From NCBI RefSeq assembly GCF_002163875.1, contig NZ_CP019333.1:502864-566863 (forward strand): 64,000 nt of DNA. The letters are read 5' to 3'. Within the stretch, counting starts at the first letter, position 1, and every line of letters begins with the position of its first letter. The DNA is from Gilvibacter sp. SZ-19. GTDB lineage: Bacteria > Bacteroidota > Bacteroidia > Flavobacteriales > Flavobacteriaceae. This document shows positions 48,329-58,664 of the stretch, in pieces. Below the pieces are notes generated by a model. It did not search any database, was not told where the DNA came from, and saw only the letters and a program-made list of their open reading frames with translations. The position numbers and the translations under genes are program-made.

Positions 48329-49056
48329 TATTCCATTTTTATCGTTTTTACGGCGAATTGCTGCAGGGAGTCATCTGCCAGCTGTAATTCCAATTCGCCA
48401 TCTGGAGTTACTCCCTTGATCAAGGCGGTGAAGGGTGGATTCGCTCCGCAGCGAAAAGTAGCAGCCTTGTCCTTTTTGTAAAGCACTTGCAGGTACGCTG
48501 CATACCAATCTTGCTGATTCACTAAGCGAAAGTCATCAAAGTACTGATAGACTTGTGCGGCTATACGCATCCCGAGTTCTTCCACCTCATAGGTTTTCCC
48601 AGTGAGTTGTTTGAGCGAGTGTGCCCGTGGCAGATCCTCGGGGAGTTCATTGTTGACATTCAATCCTATCCCAATGACCCGATGAGCAGGTTTTCCGGCT
48701 GTCCAAATATTCTCTATGAGTATGCCACCGAGCTTTTTGTTGTATGACATAATGTCGTTGGGCCATTTAATACTGACAGCGGGAATCTTCAGGGCATCCA
48801 ACTGCTTTTTTACCGCAAGGGCCACTACCATTTGCGGCATAAATGCAAAGACCTCCGGATGCTGCTCAAAACGTCGGTAGAGGCTCATGGTAAGGCTTTC
48901 GCCCGCTTTAGAATACCATCGGTTTCCGTGTTGGCCTTTCCCTTGGGTCTGATCTTTGGCAATGACCACGGTTTGCTCCGCTGGAAGCCCAGATTTTAAA
49001 AGCGCTTTCAGATAGTCATTGGTAGAAAGGGTGGCATTAAGTTTGATTAGCTTCAA
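48325..49056 (-). CDS. birA: Biotin--[acetyl-CoA-carboxylase] ligase
   Basis: 243 aa. Catalytic domain only, without N-terminal HTH, so it is an enzyme and not a repressor. 'LNATLSTNDYLKALL' (start of BPL fold), 'VVIAKDQTQGKGQHGNRWYSKAGESLTMSLY' (biotinyl-AMP loop), 'VSIKWPNDIMSYNKKLGGILIENIW' (catalytic Lys) and 'VIGIGLNVNNELP'. Divergent from rsfS. Confidence 0.92.
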   Translation of the reverse strand: MKLIKLNATLSTNDYLKALLKSGLPAEQTVVIAKDQTQGKGQHGNRWYSKAGESLTMSLYRRFEQHPEVFAFMPQMVVALAVKKQLDALKIPAVSIKWPNDIMSYNKKLGGILIENIWTAGKPAHRVIGIGLNVNNELPEDLPRAHSLKQLTGKTYEVEELGMRIAAQVYQYFDDFRLVNQQDWYAAYLQVLYKKDKAATFRCGANPPFTALIKGVTPDGELELQLADDSLQQFAVKTIKMEY

Positions 49057-49120
49057 GGGAGGAACTTAAATATTCTGTTAATCTTAAATGGATGACGTCT
49101 TTAAGGAACAAAAAAAGTAA

Positions 49121-49128
49121 TAACTTTG
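49121..49128 (+). promoter_or_regulatory. -7 box of rsfS-ftsH operon
   Basis: TAACTTTG, exact consensus, 18 nt before the rsfS ATG. Confidence 0.55.
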
Positions 49129-49146
49129 CATAAATAAACAGATTTA

Positions 49147-49518
49147 ATGTCAAAAAAAGAAGTAGGAACAGATCAATTAATCACTCAAATAATACGGGGA
49201 ATTGAAGAGGTTAAAGGACAGGATATAGAAATCCTGGACTTGCGAGAAATTGAGAATACGGTCTGCGATTATTTCATTATCTGCAACGGTACCTCGAACA
49301 CGCAGGTCAATGCGATTGTCAATTCCGTTCAGAAATCTGTGAGCAAAGAATTACGCGAAAAGCCCTGGCATGTAGAAGGAACCGAAAATGCCGAGTGGGT
49401 CTTGATAGACTACGTTCATGTAGTGGTGCATGTTTTCCAAAAACACATTCGAGAATTTTACGATATCGAAGGCCTATGGGGCGATGCCCATTCCATCAAG
49501 ATCGAATCTACTTATTAA
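49147..49518 (+). CDS. rsfS: Ribosomal silencing factor RsfS
   Basis: 123 aa. 'DIEILDLREIENTVCDYFIICNGTSNTQVNAIVNSV', 'PWHVEGTENAEWVLIDYVHVVVHVF', 'REFYDIEGLWGDA' are the RsfS/Iojap signature. Binds L14 of the large subunit and prevents subunit joining. 9 nt before ftsH. Confidence 0.95.
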   Translation: MSKKEVGTDQLITQIIRGIEEVKGQDIEILDLREIENTVCDYFIICNGTSNTQVNAIVNSVQKSVSKELREKPWHVEGTENAEWVLIDYVHVVVHVFQKHIREFYDIEGLWGDAHSIKIESTY

Positions 49519-49527
49519 AAGCAAGAA

Positions 49528-51489
49528 ATGGCGGAGGAAAAGAAAAATAATGAAGTAAAGAAACCCAAGTTCAGTCCATACTGGATCTACGGGATCGTTA
49601 TAGTGATATTATTGAGCATCCAATTCATGGGTGGCAACAGTTGGTCTAAACCGCCTGCTACTACGCAGGAGGAATTTTTAGACTATATGCGTGATGGCGA
49701 CGTTCAAGAATTGGTCGTTGTGGCCAATACGCGCAAAGCACGAGTTTACTTGACTCCAGATGCCAAGCTCAAAGACAAACACCAGAATACCGACAAGAGT
49801 TCATTTAGGGTGAGTTCTGCAACTACTCCAGATTACGAATTTCAGTTTGGTGACCCTACGTTCTTTGAGGAGCGCATCGTAGAGATCAACAACGAGCTTA
49901 AAGAAGCGGGCAAATCTGCGACCACAGTAAAACGGACCACAGAAGAAAGCGTAATGAGCGATATTTTGATCAGCTTGTTGCCCTTCGCTATCATTATCGG
50001 GATCTGGATCTTGATCATGCGCCGCATGTCTGCAGGAGGAGCTGGCGGAGCTGGCGGACAGATCTTCAACATAGGAAAATCTAAAGCAAAACTCTTTGAT
50101 CAGAATACAGAAGTAAAGACCTCCTTTAAAGATGTAGCCGGTTTGGAAGGTGCTAAAGAAGAAGTTCAAGAGATCGTAGATTTCTTAAAGCATCCTGAGA
50201 AATACACCTCCTTAGGTGGTAAAATTCCAAAGGGAGCACTATTGGTAGGACCTCCGGGAACTGGAAAGACCCTCTTGGCCAAAGCAGTGGCTGGAGAGGC
50301 TAAAGTACCTTTCTTCTCCTTGTCTGGTTCTGACTTTGTGGAGATGTTCGTAGGAGTTGGTGCTTCTCGTGTGCGAGACTTGTTCAAGCAAGCCAAAGAA
50401 AAATCACCTTCTATCATCTTTATCGATGAGATCGACGCCATTGGTCGGGCTCGTGGTAAAAGTAATTTCTCCGGATCCAATGATGAGCGTGAAAATACCC
50501 TAAACCAGCTGTTAACAGAAATGGATGGTTTCGGAACCAACACCAACGTTATTGTACTTGCAGCGACTAACCGCGCCGATGTACTGGACAAAGCCTTGAT
50601 GCGTGCAGGTCGTTTTGACCGCCAGATCTATGTGGATCTTCCTGATGTTCGCGAGCGCAAGGAGATCTTTGAAGTTCACTTAAGACCTATTAAAAAGCTG
50701 GAAGAGCTAGATACCGACTTCTTAGCCAAACAAACCCCTGGTTTCTCTGGAGCTGATATTGCCAACGTTTGTAACGAAGCCGCTCTTATCGCTGCTCGTA
50801 AAGGCAAAAAAGCAGTTGGCAAACAAGATTTCTTAGATGCTGTAGACCGAATTGTTGGTGGTTTAGAAAAAAAGAACAAGATCATCACTCCAGAAGAGAA
50901 AAAAGCGATCGCATTCCACGAAGCCGGTCACGCCACCGTAAGCTGGATGTTAGAACACGCTGCTCCCCTTGTTAAGGTAACTATTGTTCCTAGAGGACAG
51001 TCCTTAGGAGCTGCCTGGTATTTACCAGAGGAACGCCTTATTGTTCGTCCGGAACAAATGCTAGACGAGATGTGCGCTGCCATGGGTGGCCGTGCAGCAG
51101 AAGAAGTGATCTTTGGAAAAGTATCCACTGGTGCCCTGAGTGACTTGGAAAAAGTGACCAAGCAAGCGCGCGCAATGGTTACCATTTACGGATTGAACGA
51201 CAAGATCGGAAACCTTACCTATTACGACAGTTCAGGGCAAACCGATTACAACTTCTCCAAGCCTTATTCTGAAAAGACTGCGGAGATGATCGACAAGGAG
51301 ATCTCTAACATCATTGAGACCCAATACAAACGCGCTGTGGACCTGCTTAAAAAGCACAAGGACAAGCTCACCGAATTGGCCAATGTACTCTTGGAAAAAG
51401 AAGTGATCTTTAAAGACAATTTGGAACTCATATTTGGAGAGCGTCAGTGGCCAAAACCAGAGACGATTCCCGTAGAAACAAAAGGGTAG
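49528..51489 (+). CDS. ftsH: ATP-dependent zinc metalloprotease FtsH
   Basis: 653 aa membrane AAA+ protease. Two transmembrane helices (about residues 17-34 and 147-163) flank a periplasmic domain. AAA module with Walker A 'GPPGTGKT', Walker B '[11 protein letters not shown]', and second region of homology '[20 protein letters not shown]'; protease zinc site 'HEAGH' with downstream '[14 protein letters not shown]'. Degrades misfolded membrane proteins and regulatory substrates. A Gly/Ala-rich linker ([11 protein letters not shown]) follows TM2. Confidence 0.97.
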   Translation: MAEEKKNNEVKKPKFSPYWIYGIVIVILLSIQFMGGNSWSKPPATTQEEFLDYMRDGDVQELVVVANTRKARVYLTPDAKLKDKHQNTDKSSFRVSSATTPDYEFQFGDPTFFEERIVEINNELKEAGKSATTVKRTTEESVMSDILISLLPFAIIIGIWILIMRRMSAGGAGGAGGQIFNIGKSKAKLFDQNTEVKTSFKDVAGLEGAKEEVQEIVDFLKHPEKYTSLGGKIPKGALLVGPPGTGKTLLAKAVAGEAKVPFFSLSGSDFVEMFVGVGASRVRDLFKQAKEKSPSIIFIDEIDAIGRARGKSNFSGSNDERENTLNQLLTEMDGFGTNTNVIVLAATNRADVLDKALMRAGRFDRQIYVDLPDVRERKEIFEVHLRPIKKLEELDTDFLAKQTPGFSGADIANVCNEAALIAARKGKKAVGKQDFLDAVDRIVGGLEKKNKIITPEEKKAIAFHEAGHATVSWMLEHAAPLVKVTIVPRGQSLGAAWYLPEERLIVRPEQMLDEMCAAMGGRAAEEVIFGKVSTGALSDLEKVTKQARAMVTIYGLNDKIGNLTYYDSSGQTDYNFSKPYSEKTAEMIDKEISNIIETQYKRAVDLLKKHKDKLTELANVLLEKEVIFKDNLELIFGERQWPKPETIPVETKG

Positions 51490-51516
51490 TTCCACAAATA
51501 ACATTTAGATATTCTT

Positions 51517-51548
51517 AAAGTTGGGGTCTTAGGCTCCAACTTTTTTTT
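51517..51548 (+). terminator. ftsH terminator whose U-tract runs into the next promoter
   Basis: AAAGTTGG - loop - CCAACTTT followed by T8; the final T and following ATCTTTG form the -7 box TATCTTTG (51548-51555). Termination and initiation signals share bases. Confidence 0.7.
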
Positions 51549-51555
51549 ATCTTTG
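51548..51555 (+). promoter_or_regulatory. -7 box of the LUD-cdsA-psd operon
   Basis: TATCTTTG, exact consensus; TTG at 51521-51523 is 24 nt upstream, one more than the usual maximum. The position rules out coding from the TTG at 51553. Confidence 0.55.
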
Positions 51556-51591
51556 AGGTTAAACGTTTCAAATCCCCATCAAGAAGCACCT

Positions 51592-52206
51592 ATGAGTCTG
51601 TTCAAAAGACTGTTGAATCCTAAATCCGGTAAGTCCAAAACTACCGAGGATACATCATTGGACAAACAGCATAGTAAATACTATCCGGAGAAACAGCTTC
51701 CTATAGACGAAAAATTCACTTATAATTTCCGCAGAAACGGTGGAAAATTCTTGTATTGTGAAAATTTAGAGGAACTGATGCAGACCTTCGATAATATTCT
51801 TATGGAGAACGATTGGTACGAAGCGGAAGCATTCTGTATAGACCAGCAACTCATAGAACGTTTTGACGGCTTTAACCTTAAATTCGGAACCAAATCCAGC
51901 AGTAAATTTTTCTTGTCACGCTGCGAATCACTTATCGCAAATAACGGTTCGGTACTCATCTCTTCCAACCAGATCAGAGAGAAGAAATTAGGGGAACTCC
52001 CAACCAATTTCATCATCTTTTCTACCACCAGTCAATTGGTCGAAAATATAGGCGAAGGCCTTAGACAGATCAAAGACCGCAACAAAAATAAAATCCCGAC
52101 CAATATTACCACCATTCAGGATTTTGAAACCCAAAAGGAAAAGGATTTCATGAGCTACGGAAGTACCACAAAAAACCTATATTTGTTGCTTCTGGAAGAC
52201 TTATAG
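51592..52206 (+). CDS. LUD domain-containing protein
   Basis: 204 aa from ATG 51592. Lacks signal peptide. Features match the LUD/LutC-YkgG type fold: 'AEAFCIDQQLIERFDG', 'KFFLSRCESLIANNGSVLISSNQIREKKLGELPTNFIIFSTTSQLVENIGEGLRQIK'. LutC proteins take part in lactate oxidation, but no lutA/lutB is nearby; in this position it is a conserved orphan between ftsH and cdsA. Function uncertain. Confidence 0.72.
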   Translation: MSLFKRLLNPKSGKSKTTEDTSLDKQHSKYYPEKQLPIDEKFTYNFRRNGGKFLYCENLEELMQTFDNILMENDWYEAEAFCIDQQLIERFDGFNLKFGTKSSSKFFLSRCESLIANNGSVLISSNQIREKKLGELPTNFIIFSTTSQLVENIGEGLRQIKDRNKNKIPTNITTIQDFETQKEKDFMSYGSTTKNLYLLLLEDL

Positions 52207-52207
52207 C

Positions 52208-53008
52208 ATGAAGGACCTTTTGATACGCGCAGTTTCAGGAGCGCTTTACATTTCCCTGCTTTTGGGGTCTCTCTTTTGGTCCAAAATCGCCTTTTTAATT
52301 GTCGTTTTTGTCTTTGGAGTTCTTGTGAGCCTAGAATTCTGCAGATTGAGCAAATTTGCTGTCTGGATAGGAATTCCTGTCTTGGGATTGCTGGCCGGTT
52401 TGTTGCATTGGGCAGTACCAAGTGTAATAGATCCCACCCTAATCGTATCGGCCAATATTTTAGCCAATTTAGCCTTATTGCCTTGGTTGTTCAAGGCCGA
52501 TTCAAAGCTCAATGACTGGCAGCGCAAACTCGCCTTTGTGGGTTATCTCTGCCTGGGGATCGCATCGCTATCGCTCTTACCATTAGACAACAACGTTTTT
52601 AACTATAAAGTTGTTATAGCAGTATTGTGCATGCTATGGGCCAACGACACCTTTGCTTATTTGGTTGGGCGCACCATAGGTAGAACTAAACTCATGGAGC
52701 GGGTCTCACCAAAAAAGACGGTAGAAGGATTTTTAGGCGGAGCTGTAGGTGGCCTTGCAGTAGGATACGCTGCACATATGATCTACGGCGTGTATGGACT
52801 CACTAACTGGATGATCTTAGCTATCATAGTTGTGATTTTTGGCACTTTAGGAGATTTGGTGCAATCTAAAATGAAACGCCAAGCTGGCGTAAAAGACAGT
52901 GGCGTGATCATGCCTGGACACGGCGGCATTTATGACCGGATGGATAGTCTTATTTACGCTGCGCCATTTGTGTATATATTCTTAATTTTGAACTGTTATG
53001 TTTCATAA
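52208..53008 (+). CDS. cdsA: Phosphatidate cytidylyltransferase
   Basis: 266 aa, about eight transmembrane helices. C-terminal CDP-alcohol signature: 'SPKKTVEGFLGGAVGGLAVG' and 'GTLGDLVQSKMKRQAGVKDSGVIMPGHGGIYDRMDSL' (Ser-x-x-K-R...K-D...GHGG-x-x-DR-x-D). Makes CDP-diacylglycerol, the branch point for phospholipids. Overlaps psd by 11 nt. Confidence 0.95.
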   Translation: MKDLLIRAVSGALYISLLLGSLFWSKIAFLIVVFVFGVLVSLEFCRLSKFAVWIGIPVLGLLAGLLHWAVPSVIDPTLIVSANILANLALLPWLFKADSKLNDWQRKLAFVGYLCLGIASLSLLPLDNNVFNYKVVIAVLCMLWANDTFAYLVGRTIGRTKLMERVSPKKTVEGFLGGAVGGLAVGYAAHMIYGVYGLTNWMILAIIVVIFGTLGDLVQSKMKRQAGVKDSGVIMPGHGGIYDRMDSLIYAAPFVYIFLILNCYVS

Positions 53009-53648
53009 GGAAGGAAATACCATAATTCTAGCTACACTGGTACTCTGCATTGCCTCGGTCTTAACGGTGGATCAGTTTGTGACCACGCCTTGGTTGCGTT
53101 ATGTACTTATGGGTGGATTTTTGATTTTGCTGATTCTGATCTTGCAGTTCTTTAGAAATCCGAAACGCAATTTTACAGCAGATCCCACAGCTGTTTTCTC
53201 TCCGGTAGATGGAAAAGTGGTGGTGATAGAAGAAGTTGAAGAACCCGAATATTTCCAAGGCAAGCGCAGACAGGTCTCTGTGTTTATGTCGCCCTTGAAC
53301 GTACATGTGACGCGCTATCCTGTGGGCGGTGAGGTGGTTTACAGCAAATATCATCCCGGCAAATACTTAGTGGCCTGGCACCCTAAAGCATCCGAAGAGA
53401 ATGAACGCACTACCGTAGTGGTAAAAAGCGAAAAGTTCGGGGATGTTCTTTATCGACAGATCGCTGGCGCCCTAGCCAAACGCATAGTCAACTACGCCAA
53501 AGAAGGCGAAAGCGCCGATCAAACTGCAGACAGCGGATTCATTAAATTCGGATCCCGGGTAGATGTATTTCTTCCCTTAGACGCCAAAATTGAGGTCAGC
53601 CTCAATCAGAAAGTAAAAGGTGGACTCACGGTGCTTGCGCGGGCATGA
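52998..53648 (+). CDS. psd: Phosphatidylserine decarboxylase
   Basis: 216 aa, short PSD type. N-terminal transmembrane segments, 'FFRNPKRNFTADPTAVFSPVDGKVVVIEEVEE', 'VSVFMSPLNVHVTRYPVGGEV', and the autocleavage site Gly-Ser in 'FIKFGSRVDVFLP' that yields the pyruvoyl group. Produces phosphatidylethanolamine. Follows cdsA in the pathway as well as in the operon. Confidence 0.95.
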   Translation: MFHKEGNTIILATLVLCIASVLTVDQFVTTPWLRYVLMGGFLILLILILQFFRNPKRNFTADPTAVFSPVDGKVVVIEEVEEPEYFQGKRRQVSVFMSPLNVHVTRYPVGGEVVYSKYHPGKYLVAWHPKASEENERTTVVVKSEKFGDVLYRQIAGALAKRIVNYAKEGESADQTADSGFIKFGSRVDVFLPLDAKIEVSLNQKVKGGLTVLARA

Positions 53649-53911
53649 ACTCAGAAGAATTAGATAAGGCATTTGAGCAGGCCGTGGCAACTATAAACAA
53701 CCACGAACAGCCTTTCCCTGCCGATCTGCTGCTCCGCCTCTACGCCTATTACAAGGTTGCCACAAAGAACAAAGAATTACCCAGCGGCTCCAAACCCCTT
53801 ATTACTGCCTTTAAGACCAACGCACTGTTCCAGATAAAGAACATGACGGCAGACGAGGCCAAAATGAAATACATCGAGGCCGTAAATCACTATTTACTCT
53901 ACAGGAAATAA
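53645..53911 (+). CDS. Acyl-CoA-binding protein
   Basis: 88 aa. ACBP helical bundle: 'LDKAFEQAVATINNHEQPFPADLLLRLYAYYKVATKN', then 'ITAFKTNALFQIKNMTADEAKMKYIEAVNHYL'. Binds long-chain acyl-CoA; likely buffers substrates for phospholipid synthesis. 4-nt overlap with psd. Convergent with valS, 1 nt apart, with no terminator hairpin. Confidence 0.88.
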   Translation: MNSEELDKAFEQAVATINNHEQPFPADLLLRLYAYYKVATKNKELPSGSKPLITAFKTNALFQIKNMTADEAKMKYIEAVNHYLLYRK

Positions 53912-53912
53912 A

Positions 53913-56540
53913 CTATTGCAGGGCAGCCAAACTCGCCTTAAGCGTCTCTATCTTGGCCAAAGCATCCGCTTCTTTTTTGCGCTCTACAGCTACAACTTGC
54001 TCCGGAGCATTGTTCACAAAGCGCTCGTTGCTCAGTTTTTTCTGAACACTCTTTAAAAAGCCTTCGGTATAGCTGAGTTCTTCTGATATCTTTGCTATCT
54101 GTGCCTCTACATCTACAGCTCCACTAATAGGAACAAAGTACTCATTGGCCTTAACTCTAAAGGTCAAAGCGCCGTCTACAGCTTCGCCGTGAGAAATATT
54201 GGCAACGTTGCCCAGCTTTTGAATAATGGGTTCCATAACACGCCCTTGCTGCTCATTATCTGCAATGACCAGATCTACAGTTTCTTTAAAGGCGATCTGA
54301 TTGTTCTTTCTAATGGTTCGGATACCAGAAACCACCTCCATGGCAAAATCAAAGTTGGCTATGAAGTCCGCATCGAATTCTTCATGTTTTGGCCAGCTAG
54401 AAACTATTAGTGCTTCGTTTGGAGAACGCTCGGCAATATCTTGCCAAAGTTCCTCGGTCAAAAACGGAGTGAATGGGTGCAAAATGCGCAGGTTGTCCTC
54501 AAAGATCGCAATGGCTTCGCGATAGGTCTGGGCCGAAGCAGCTTCTCCGTATGGTGGTTTGATAGCCTCCAACATAGTAGAACAGAAATCGTCCCATACC
54601 AAACGGTAGGTTTCCATTAGTGCTGTAGAGATGCGGTATTGTTTAAACTCACTCTCTACTTTGCGCAACACTTGCTGAAAGCGGTTGCGGTACCATTTTA
54701 AGGCCAAGGCTTCTGCCTCTGTCTGCTTTTTAGCTTCGGATACTTCCCAACCTTGGATAAGTCGGTAAGCATTCCAGATCTTGTTTACAAATTTACTTCC
54801 TTGCTCGCAGAGCTCCACATCGAACATCAAGTCGTTCCCCGCGGGAGAACTTAAAAGCATTCCCACACGAACGCCATCGGCTCCGTATTTATCCATAAGA
54901 AGAATCGGGTCTGGTGAATTACCCAATTGCTTACTCATCTTTCTGCGTTGCTTGTCACGAACAATACCAGTAAGATAAACATTGCTAAATGGCTTAGCAT
55001 CGCGGTATTCGTAACCGGCAATGATCATTCGGGCCACCCAAAAGAATAAGATCTCTGGGGCGGTTACCAGATCGTTGGTCGGATAGTAATATTCAATCTC
55101 TTTATTGTCGGGCTCCAAGATTCCGTTGAAAACAGAGATGGGCCACAGCCAACTAGAGAACCAAGTGTCCAGTGCATCTTCATCCTGACGCAGGTCTGCA
55201 GCCGTCAAAGCAGCATTACCACTTTGCTCTTGCGCCAATTTTAAAGCCTCTTCTGGGGTCTTTGCTACTACGAAGTCCTGTTTTCCGGTTCCGTAATAGT
55301 AAGCAGGAATTTGGTGTCCCCACCACAACTGACGCGAAATGTTCCAATCGCGAACATTCTCCATCCAGTGTTTGTAGGTATTGATGAACTTGCCAGGAAC
55401 CAGTGCCACATCTTCTTTAAGCACTGCTTCTAAAGCAGGTGCTGCTAAGTCCTTCATTTTTAAGAACCATTGATCGCTCAGTTTAGGTTCTATCACGGCT
55501 CCGGTACGCTCAGAAGTTCCTACTTTATTGGTGTAGTCTTCTGTTTTTACCAAATGGCCAAGTTCTTCTAATTCTTTAGTGATGGCTTTGCGAACGGCAA
55601 ATCGATCTTGCCCCTGGTAATGCAATCCGAAGGAATTTAAAGTAGCATCGTCATTAAAAATGTCGATGATCTCTAAACCGTGCTTGTCACCAAGTACTTT
55701 GTCGTTCTCATCGTGAGCAGGAGTCACTTTTAAACAACCTGTACCGAACTCTATATCTACGTATTCGTCCTCAATAATTGGGATTTCACGGTTGCAAATA
55801 GGCACTATGGCCTTCTTGCCTTTTAAATGCGAAAAGCGCTCATCGTTCGGGTTGATACAGATCGCCGTATCTCCTAAAATGGTCTCCGGACGCGTAGTTG
55901 CAATGGTCAAGGTGTCCTCTGAACCTGCAACCTTATAAGAAACATAGTATAGCTTCCCTTGTTTTTCTTGATAGATCACCTCTTCGTCAGATAGGGTGGT
56001 CTTGGCCTGCGGATCCCAGTTTACCATACGGTAACCGCGATAAATCAGCCCTTTGTTATACAGGTCAACAAAAACGTGGATCACCGACTCCGACATATCA
56101 TCATCCATAGTGAATTTGGTGCGCTCCCAGTCGCAGGAGGCTCCCAAACGTTTCAATTGTTCTAAGATGATTCCGCCGTGCTTGCGGGTCCAATCCCAAG
56201 CGTGCTTTAGGAATTCATCGCGAGTTAAGCTGCTTTTTTCTATCCCTTCGGATTTGAGTTTGGCAACTACTTTGGCCTCCGTAGCAATAGAAGCATGGTC
56301 CGTACCAGGTACCCAACAGGCATTGTAACCTTCTAAACGCGCCTTGCGAATAAGCACATCTTGAATGGTGTTATTGAGCATATGCCCCATGTGCAGGACA
56401 CCAGTCACGTTCGGTGGTGGAATTACGATAGTATAAGGCTCTTTTTCATTGACTTCGGAATGAAAATAACCTTGGTCCATCCAGTAGTTGTACCACTTCT
56501 GCTCTACCTCCTTAGCGCTGTATTTTGCTGCTAATGCCAT
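53913..56540 (-). CDS. valS: Valine--tRNA ligase
   Basis: 875 aa from ATG 56540; the frame is open 132 nt further but that lies over the promoter. Class I synthetase: '[17 protein letters not shown]' (HIGH motif), editing domain '[20 protein letters not shown]', '[15 protein letters not shown]', '[15 protein letters not shown]', '[14 protein letters not shown]' (KMSKS-like) and a C-terminal coiled coil. Normal length. Confidence 0.97.
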   Translation of the reverse strand: MALAAKYSAKEVEQKWYNYWMDQGYFHSEVNEKEPYTIVIPPPNVTGVLHMGHMLNNTIQDVLIRKARLEGYNACWVPGTDHASIATEAKVVAKLKSEGIEKSSLTRDEFLKHAWDWTRKHGGIILEQLKRLGASCDWERTKFTMDDDMSESVIHVFVDLYNKGLIYRGYRMVNWDPQAKTTLSDEEVIYQEKQGKLYYVSYKVAGSEDTLTIATTRPETILGDTAICINPNDERFSHLKGKKAIVPICNREIPIIEDEYVDIEFGTGCLKVTPAHDENDKVLGDKHGLEIIDIFNDDATLNSFGLHYQGQDRFAVRKAITKELEELGHLVKTEDYTNKVGTSERTGAVIEPKLSDQWFLKMKDLAAPALEAVLKEDVALVPGKFINTYKHWMENVRDWNISRQLWWGHQIPAYYYGTGKQDFVVAKTPEEALKLAQEQSGNAALTAADLRQDEDALDTWFSSWLWPISVFNGILEPDNKEIEYYYPTNDLVTAPEILFFWVARMIIAGYEYRDAKPFSNVYLTGIVRDKQRRKMSKQLGNSPDPILLMDKYGADGVRVGMLLSSPAGNDLMFDVELCEQGSKFVNKIWNAYRLIQGWEVSEAKKQTEAEALALKWYRNRFQQVLRKVESEFKQYRISTALMETYRLVWDDFCSTMLEAIKPPYGEAASAQTYREAIAIFEDNLRILHPFTPFLTEELWQDIAERSPNEALIVSSWPKHEEFDADFIANFDFAMEVVSGIRTIRKNNQIAFKETVDLVIADNEQQGRVMEPIIQKLGNVANISHGEAVDGALTFRVKANEYFVPISGAVDVEAQIAKISEELSYTEGFLKSVQKKLSNERFVNNAPEQVVAVERKKEADALAKIETLKASLAALQ

Positions 56541-56571
56541 TTTGGTCTGATTTTTGAACTGTATAAGGGAG

Positions 56572-56579
56572 CAAAAGTA
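56572..56579 (-). promoter_or_regulatory. -7 box of valS
   Basis: Minus strand TACTTTTG, exact consensus, 31 nt before the valS ATG. Confidence 0.5.
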
Positions 56580-56667
56580 GTTATATACTAAAAGATTTAA
56601 AAGCGCTTGGGCGTTTTTTGGACAACTGAAAATAATAGCTACTTTAGCAATAGGAAATGAAATGAAA

Positions 56668-56682
56668 CACACTAAAGGTGTG
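56668..56682. other. Short inverted repeat between valS and the DUF1573 gene
   Basis: CACAC-TAAAG-GTGTG in the 240-nt intergenic region; TGCATTTG (one base off the -7 consensus) follows at 56681. Otherwise the region shows nothing I can assign. Confidence 0.3.
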
Positions 56683-56780
56683 CATTTGGTCGAAAAAATG
56701 TGATTTTAACACAGACTTAGCGCTCTTTTAGCAGAAAAACTAACCCAAAAAGCCTACTTTGGTCATCTAAATTAAAAGAC

Positions 56781-57191
56781 ATGAAAAAGATTATTCTTTT
56801 AGCTGTAGTAACTTTAATGAGCTATGCTGTGCAAGCCCAAGATAAGGTTGCTAAAATTGAATTCACACAAGAAACCATTGATTACGGTGAAATCAACAAA
56901 GGCGCTGATGGCGTTCGCGTATTCGAATTCACCAATACTGGGAACATCCCACTGATCATCTCCGATGTTAAATCTAGCTGCGGATGTACTGTTCCTGAAA
57001 AACCAGACGCACCTATCGCTCCTGGAGCAACCGGAACTATCAAAGTAAAGTACGACACGCGCCGTGTAGGTCCTATTCGCAAGACCATTACGGTATATTC
57101 TAACGCTGACGAGCCTGTTAAAGCCATCAAGATCAAAGGAACCATCCTTGATCCAGACAGCAAGAAAAGCGTACTGGAAAAGACACGTTAA
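56781..57191 (+). CDS. DUF1573 domain-containing secreted protein
   Basis: 136 aa. Signal peptide (LLAVVTLMSYAVQAQ). Single immunoglobulin-like DUF1573 domain: 'ETIDYGEINKGADGVRVFEFTNTGNIPLIISDVKSSCGCTVPEKPDAPIAPGATGTIKVKYDTRRVGPIRKTITVYSN' with the conserved Ser-Cys-Gly-Cys-Thr. Family widespread in Bacteroidota, function unknown, periplasmic or cell-surface. Confidence 0.92.
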   Translation: MKKIILLAVVTLMSYAVQAQDKVAKIEFTQETIDYGEINKGADGVRVFEFTNTGNIPLIISDVKSSCGCTVPEKPDAPIAPGATGTIKVKYDTRRVGPIRKTITVYSNADEPVKAIKIKGTILDPDSKKSVLEKTR

Positions 57192-57211
57192 GAAGCAATA
57201 TTCTTATATTA

Positions 57212-57238
57212 AAAACCCTGCCAATGGCGGGGTTTTTT
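57212..57238. terminator. Bidirectional terminator
   Basis: AAAACCCTGCC - AAT - GGCGGGGTTTT with one G-T pair and a T-run; shared by the plus-strand DUF1573 gene and, on the minus strand, directly at the stop of the PDZ protease gene. Confidence 0.8.
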
Positions 57239-58569
57239 TATAGCACGCGTTTTAGTTTAAAGGCAATACGAAGATTATAGCCGTTGCGATTCACTTGAAA
57301 TCGCAGCAGTTTGCCTTCTTTAGAGTGAAACAGGGCGTTGAGCTCTTGTAAACCAAATCGGTGAATAGGTTCTCCGTTCAAATGGGTCAGTATGTCTCCG
57401 GAGCGCATTCCCGCCTCATAGGCAGGCGAACCTTTGCGCACCTCAGCTACCTCAATTTTAGGTGCGAGTTTAATCGCGTAGAGTTGTTGTGTCTCGTACA
57501 TGATGACCTCGTTCTTCACATTGTTCGGGTCATTACCGTACTTGGACTTATTGGTACCGGCAAGTTTCTCCTTTACATATTCGTATCCGTTGTGCTGTAA
57601 GGTCAACCCACTCATGTTGTAATAGAAAGGCTGATTGAAATAACGGTTCTTCTTAAGGATCAGCTCCCGGCCCGGATAGTTGATAATGGTTGTAAACCGT
57701 TTGAGCAGTTCACCTCCCATAGAACCGTCTCTGGCTTTAAACAGGTTAATATTCCCAAATGCATTTTTGTCGGGAAATGCCGTGTTCACATCCCGAAGGA
57801 AATAATCGCCCAATCTTACCCCTGAAATCCGCGAGCGATCTCCAAAGATATTGCCGTTTAGCCCTAGGCCGAGAAAGTCTCGAAAATGCTTTTTTGGCAC
57901 CTTGAGCCAAGGTTCTTTGTCTTTGAGCAGCCAAAGCGCATCACCAGAACCTGAATCTAATAGCACGGTAACGGTGTCGGTAACTTTTCCCACAGTGGCC
58001 TCCAATTCCACATAAGGCTTATTGTTGTAGAAACGCAGCGGCGCCCTAAAGCATTTTTTACACTGCGGAGCCTGATAGAACTCGGGTTCGTAAAAAGTGA
58101 GTTGCTCCCTAACATAATTGGTCTCCACCACAAAGTTTTTAAAAAAATCATAGCCGATGATCCCGTGAACAGCCTCCCCGAGGCGCGGTGAGAAATTCAG
58201 GTCTTCGTCAAAAACGATATAGATACTTTGGTTCCTGTTTACAGCATCGCCAATTCTAAAGGTATTGTTGGTAGATTTTATGGCCTCTATGGAGCTGCCG
58301 GTGCCCAAGCCTCGCAATTTTACAGGTTGGGTATTATTGAGTTGAATGGAATCTTTATTCTCTATGCTGAAAAGAATGGTAGCATTAACACCAGTATCCA
58401 GTAAAAAGTCCAAAGTAACTCCGTTCAGCTCTACAGGTACTATTACCAAATTGCTCAGAAACTGAAAATCGATCTTGTTACTGACAACCCCTTTGGGTAG
58501 CTCAAAATTTCCTTGGCCCAAGTGTGTCCCAAAGGCTAGAAATGAGCAGATAAGCAACAGTTTTTTCAA
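57238..58569 (-). CDS. Secreted retropepsin-like aspartyl protease with PDZ domain
   Basis: 443 aa with signal peptide. Two aspartyl-protease motifs: 'VTLDFLLDTGVNATILF' (residues ~50-66) and 'VTVLLDSGSGDALWLL', each with Asp-Thr/Ser-Gly, so a pepsin-like pair could be formed within one chain. A C-terminal PDZ domain (~360-440: 'APKIEVAEVRKGSPAYEAGMRSGDILTHLNGEPI') probably selects substrates. Envelope proteolysis is likely. Confidence 0.88.
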   Translation of the reverse strand: MKKLLLICSFLAFGTHLGQGNFELPKGVVSNKIDFQFLSNLVIVPVELNGVTLDFLLDTGVNATILFSIENKDSIQLNNTQPVKLRGLGTGSSIEAIKSTNNTFRIGDAVNRNQSIYIVFDEDLNFSPRLGEAVHGIIGYDFFKNFVVETNYVREQLTFYEPEFYQAPQCKKCFRAPLRFYNNKPYVELEATVGKVTDTVTVLLDSGSGDALWLLKDKEPWLKVPKKHFRDFLGLGLNGNIFGDRSRISGVRLGDYFLRDVNTAFPDKNAFGNINLFKARDGSMGGELLKRFTTIINYPGRELILKKNRYFNQPFYYNMSGLTLQHNGYEYVKEKLAGTNKSKYGNDPNNVKNEVIMYETQQLYAIKLAPKIEVAEVRKGSPAYEAGMRSGDILTHLNGEPIHRFGLQELNALFHSKEGKLLRFQVNRNGYNLRIAFKLKRVL

Positions 58570-58618
58570 GGAGAACGAATTTCTAGTATAAGTTATAAAA
58601 CTTAAGCGAATGTTACTT

Positions 58619-58626
58619 TATCTTTG
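58619..58626 (+). promoter_or_regulatory. -7 box of the aminotransferase-murB operon
   Basis: TATCTTTG, exact consensus, 38 nt before the ATG at 58665. Confidence 0.55.
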
Positions 58627-58664
58627 CCTTTCGAAGTAGAATTTTAACTATTTAACTGTTCGCT

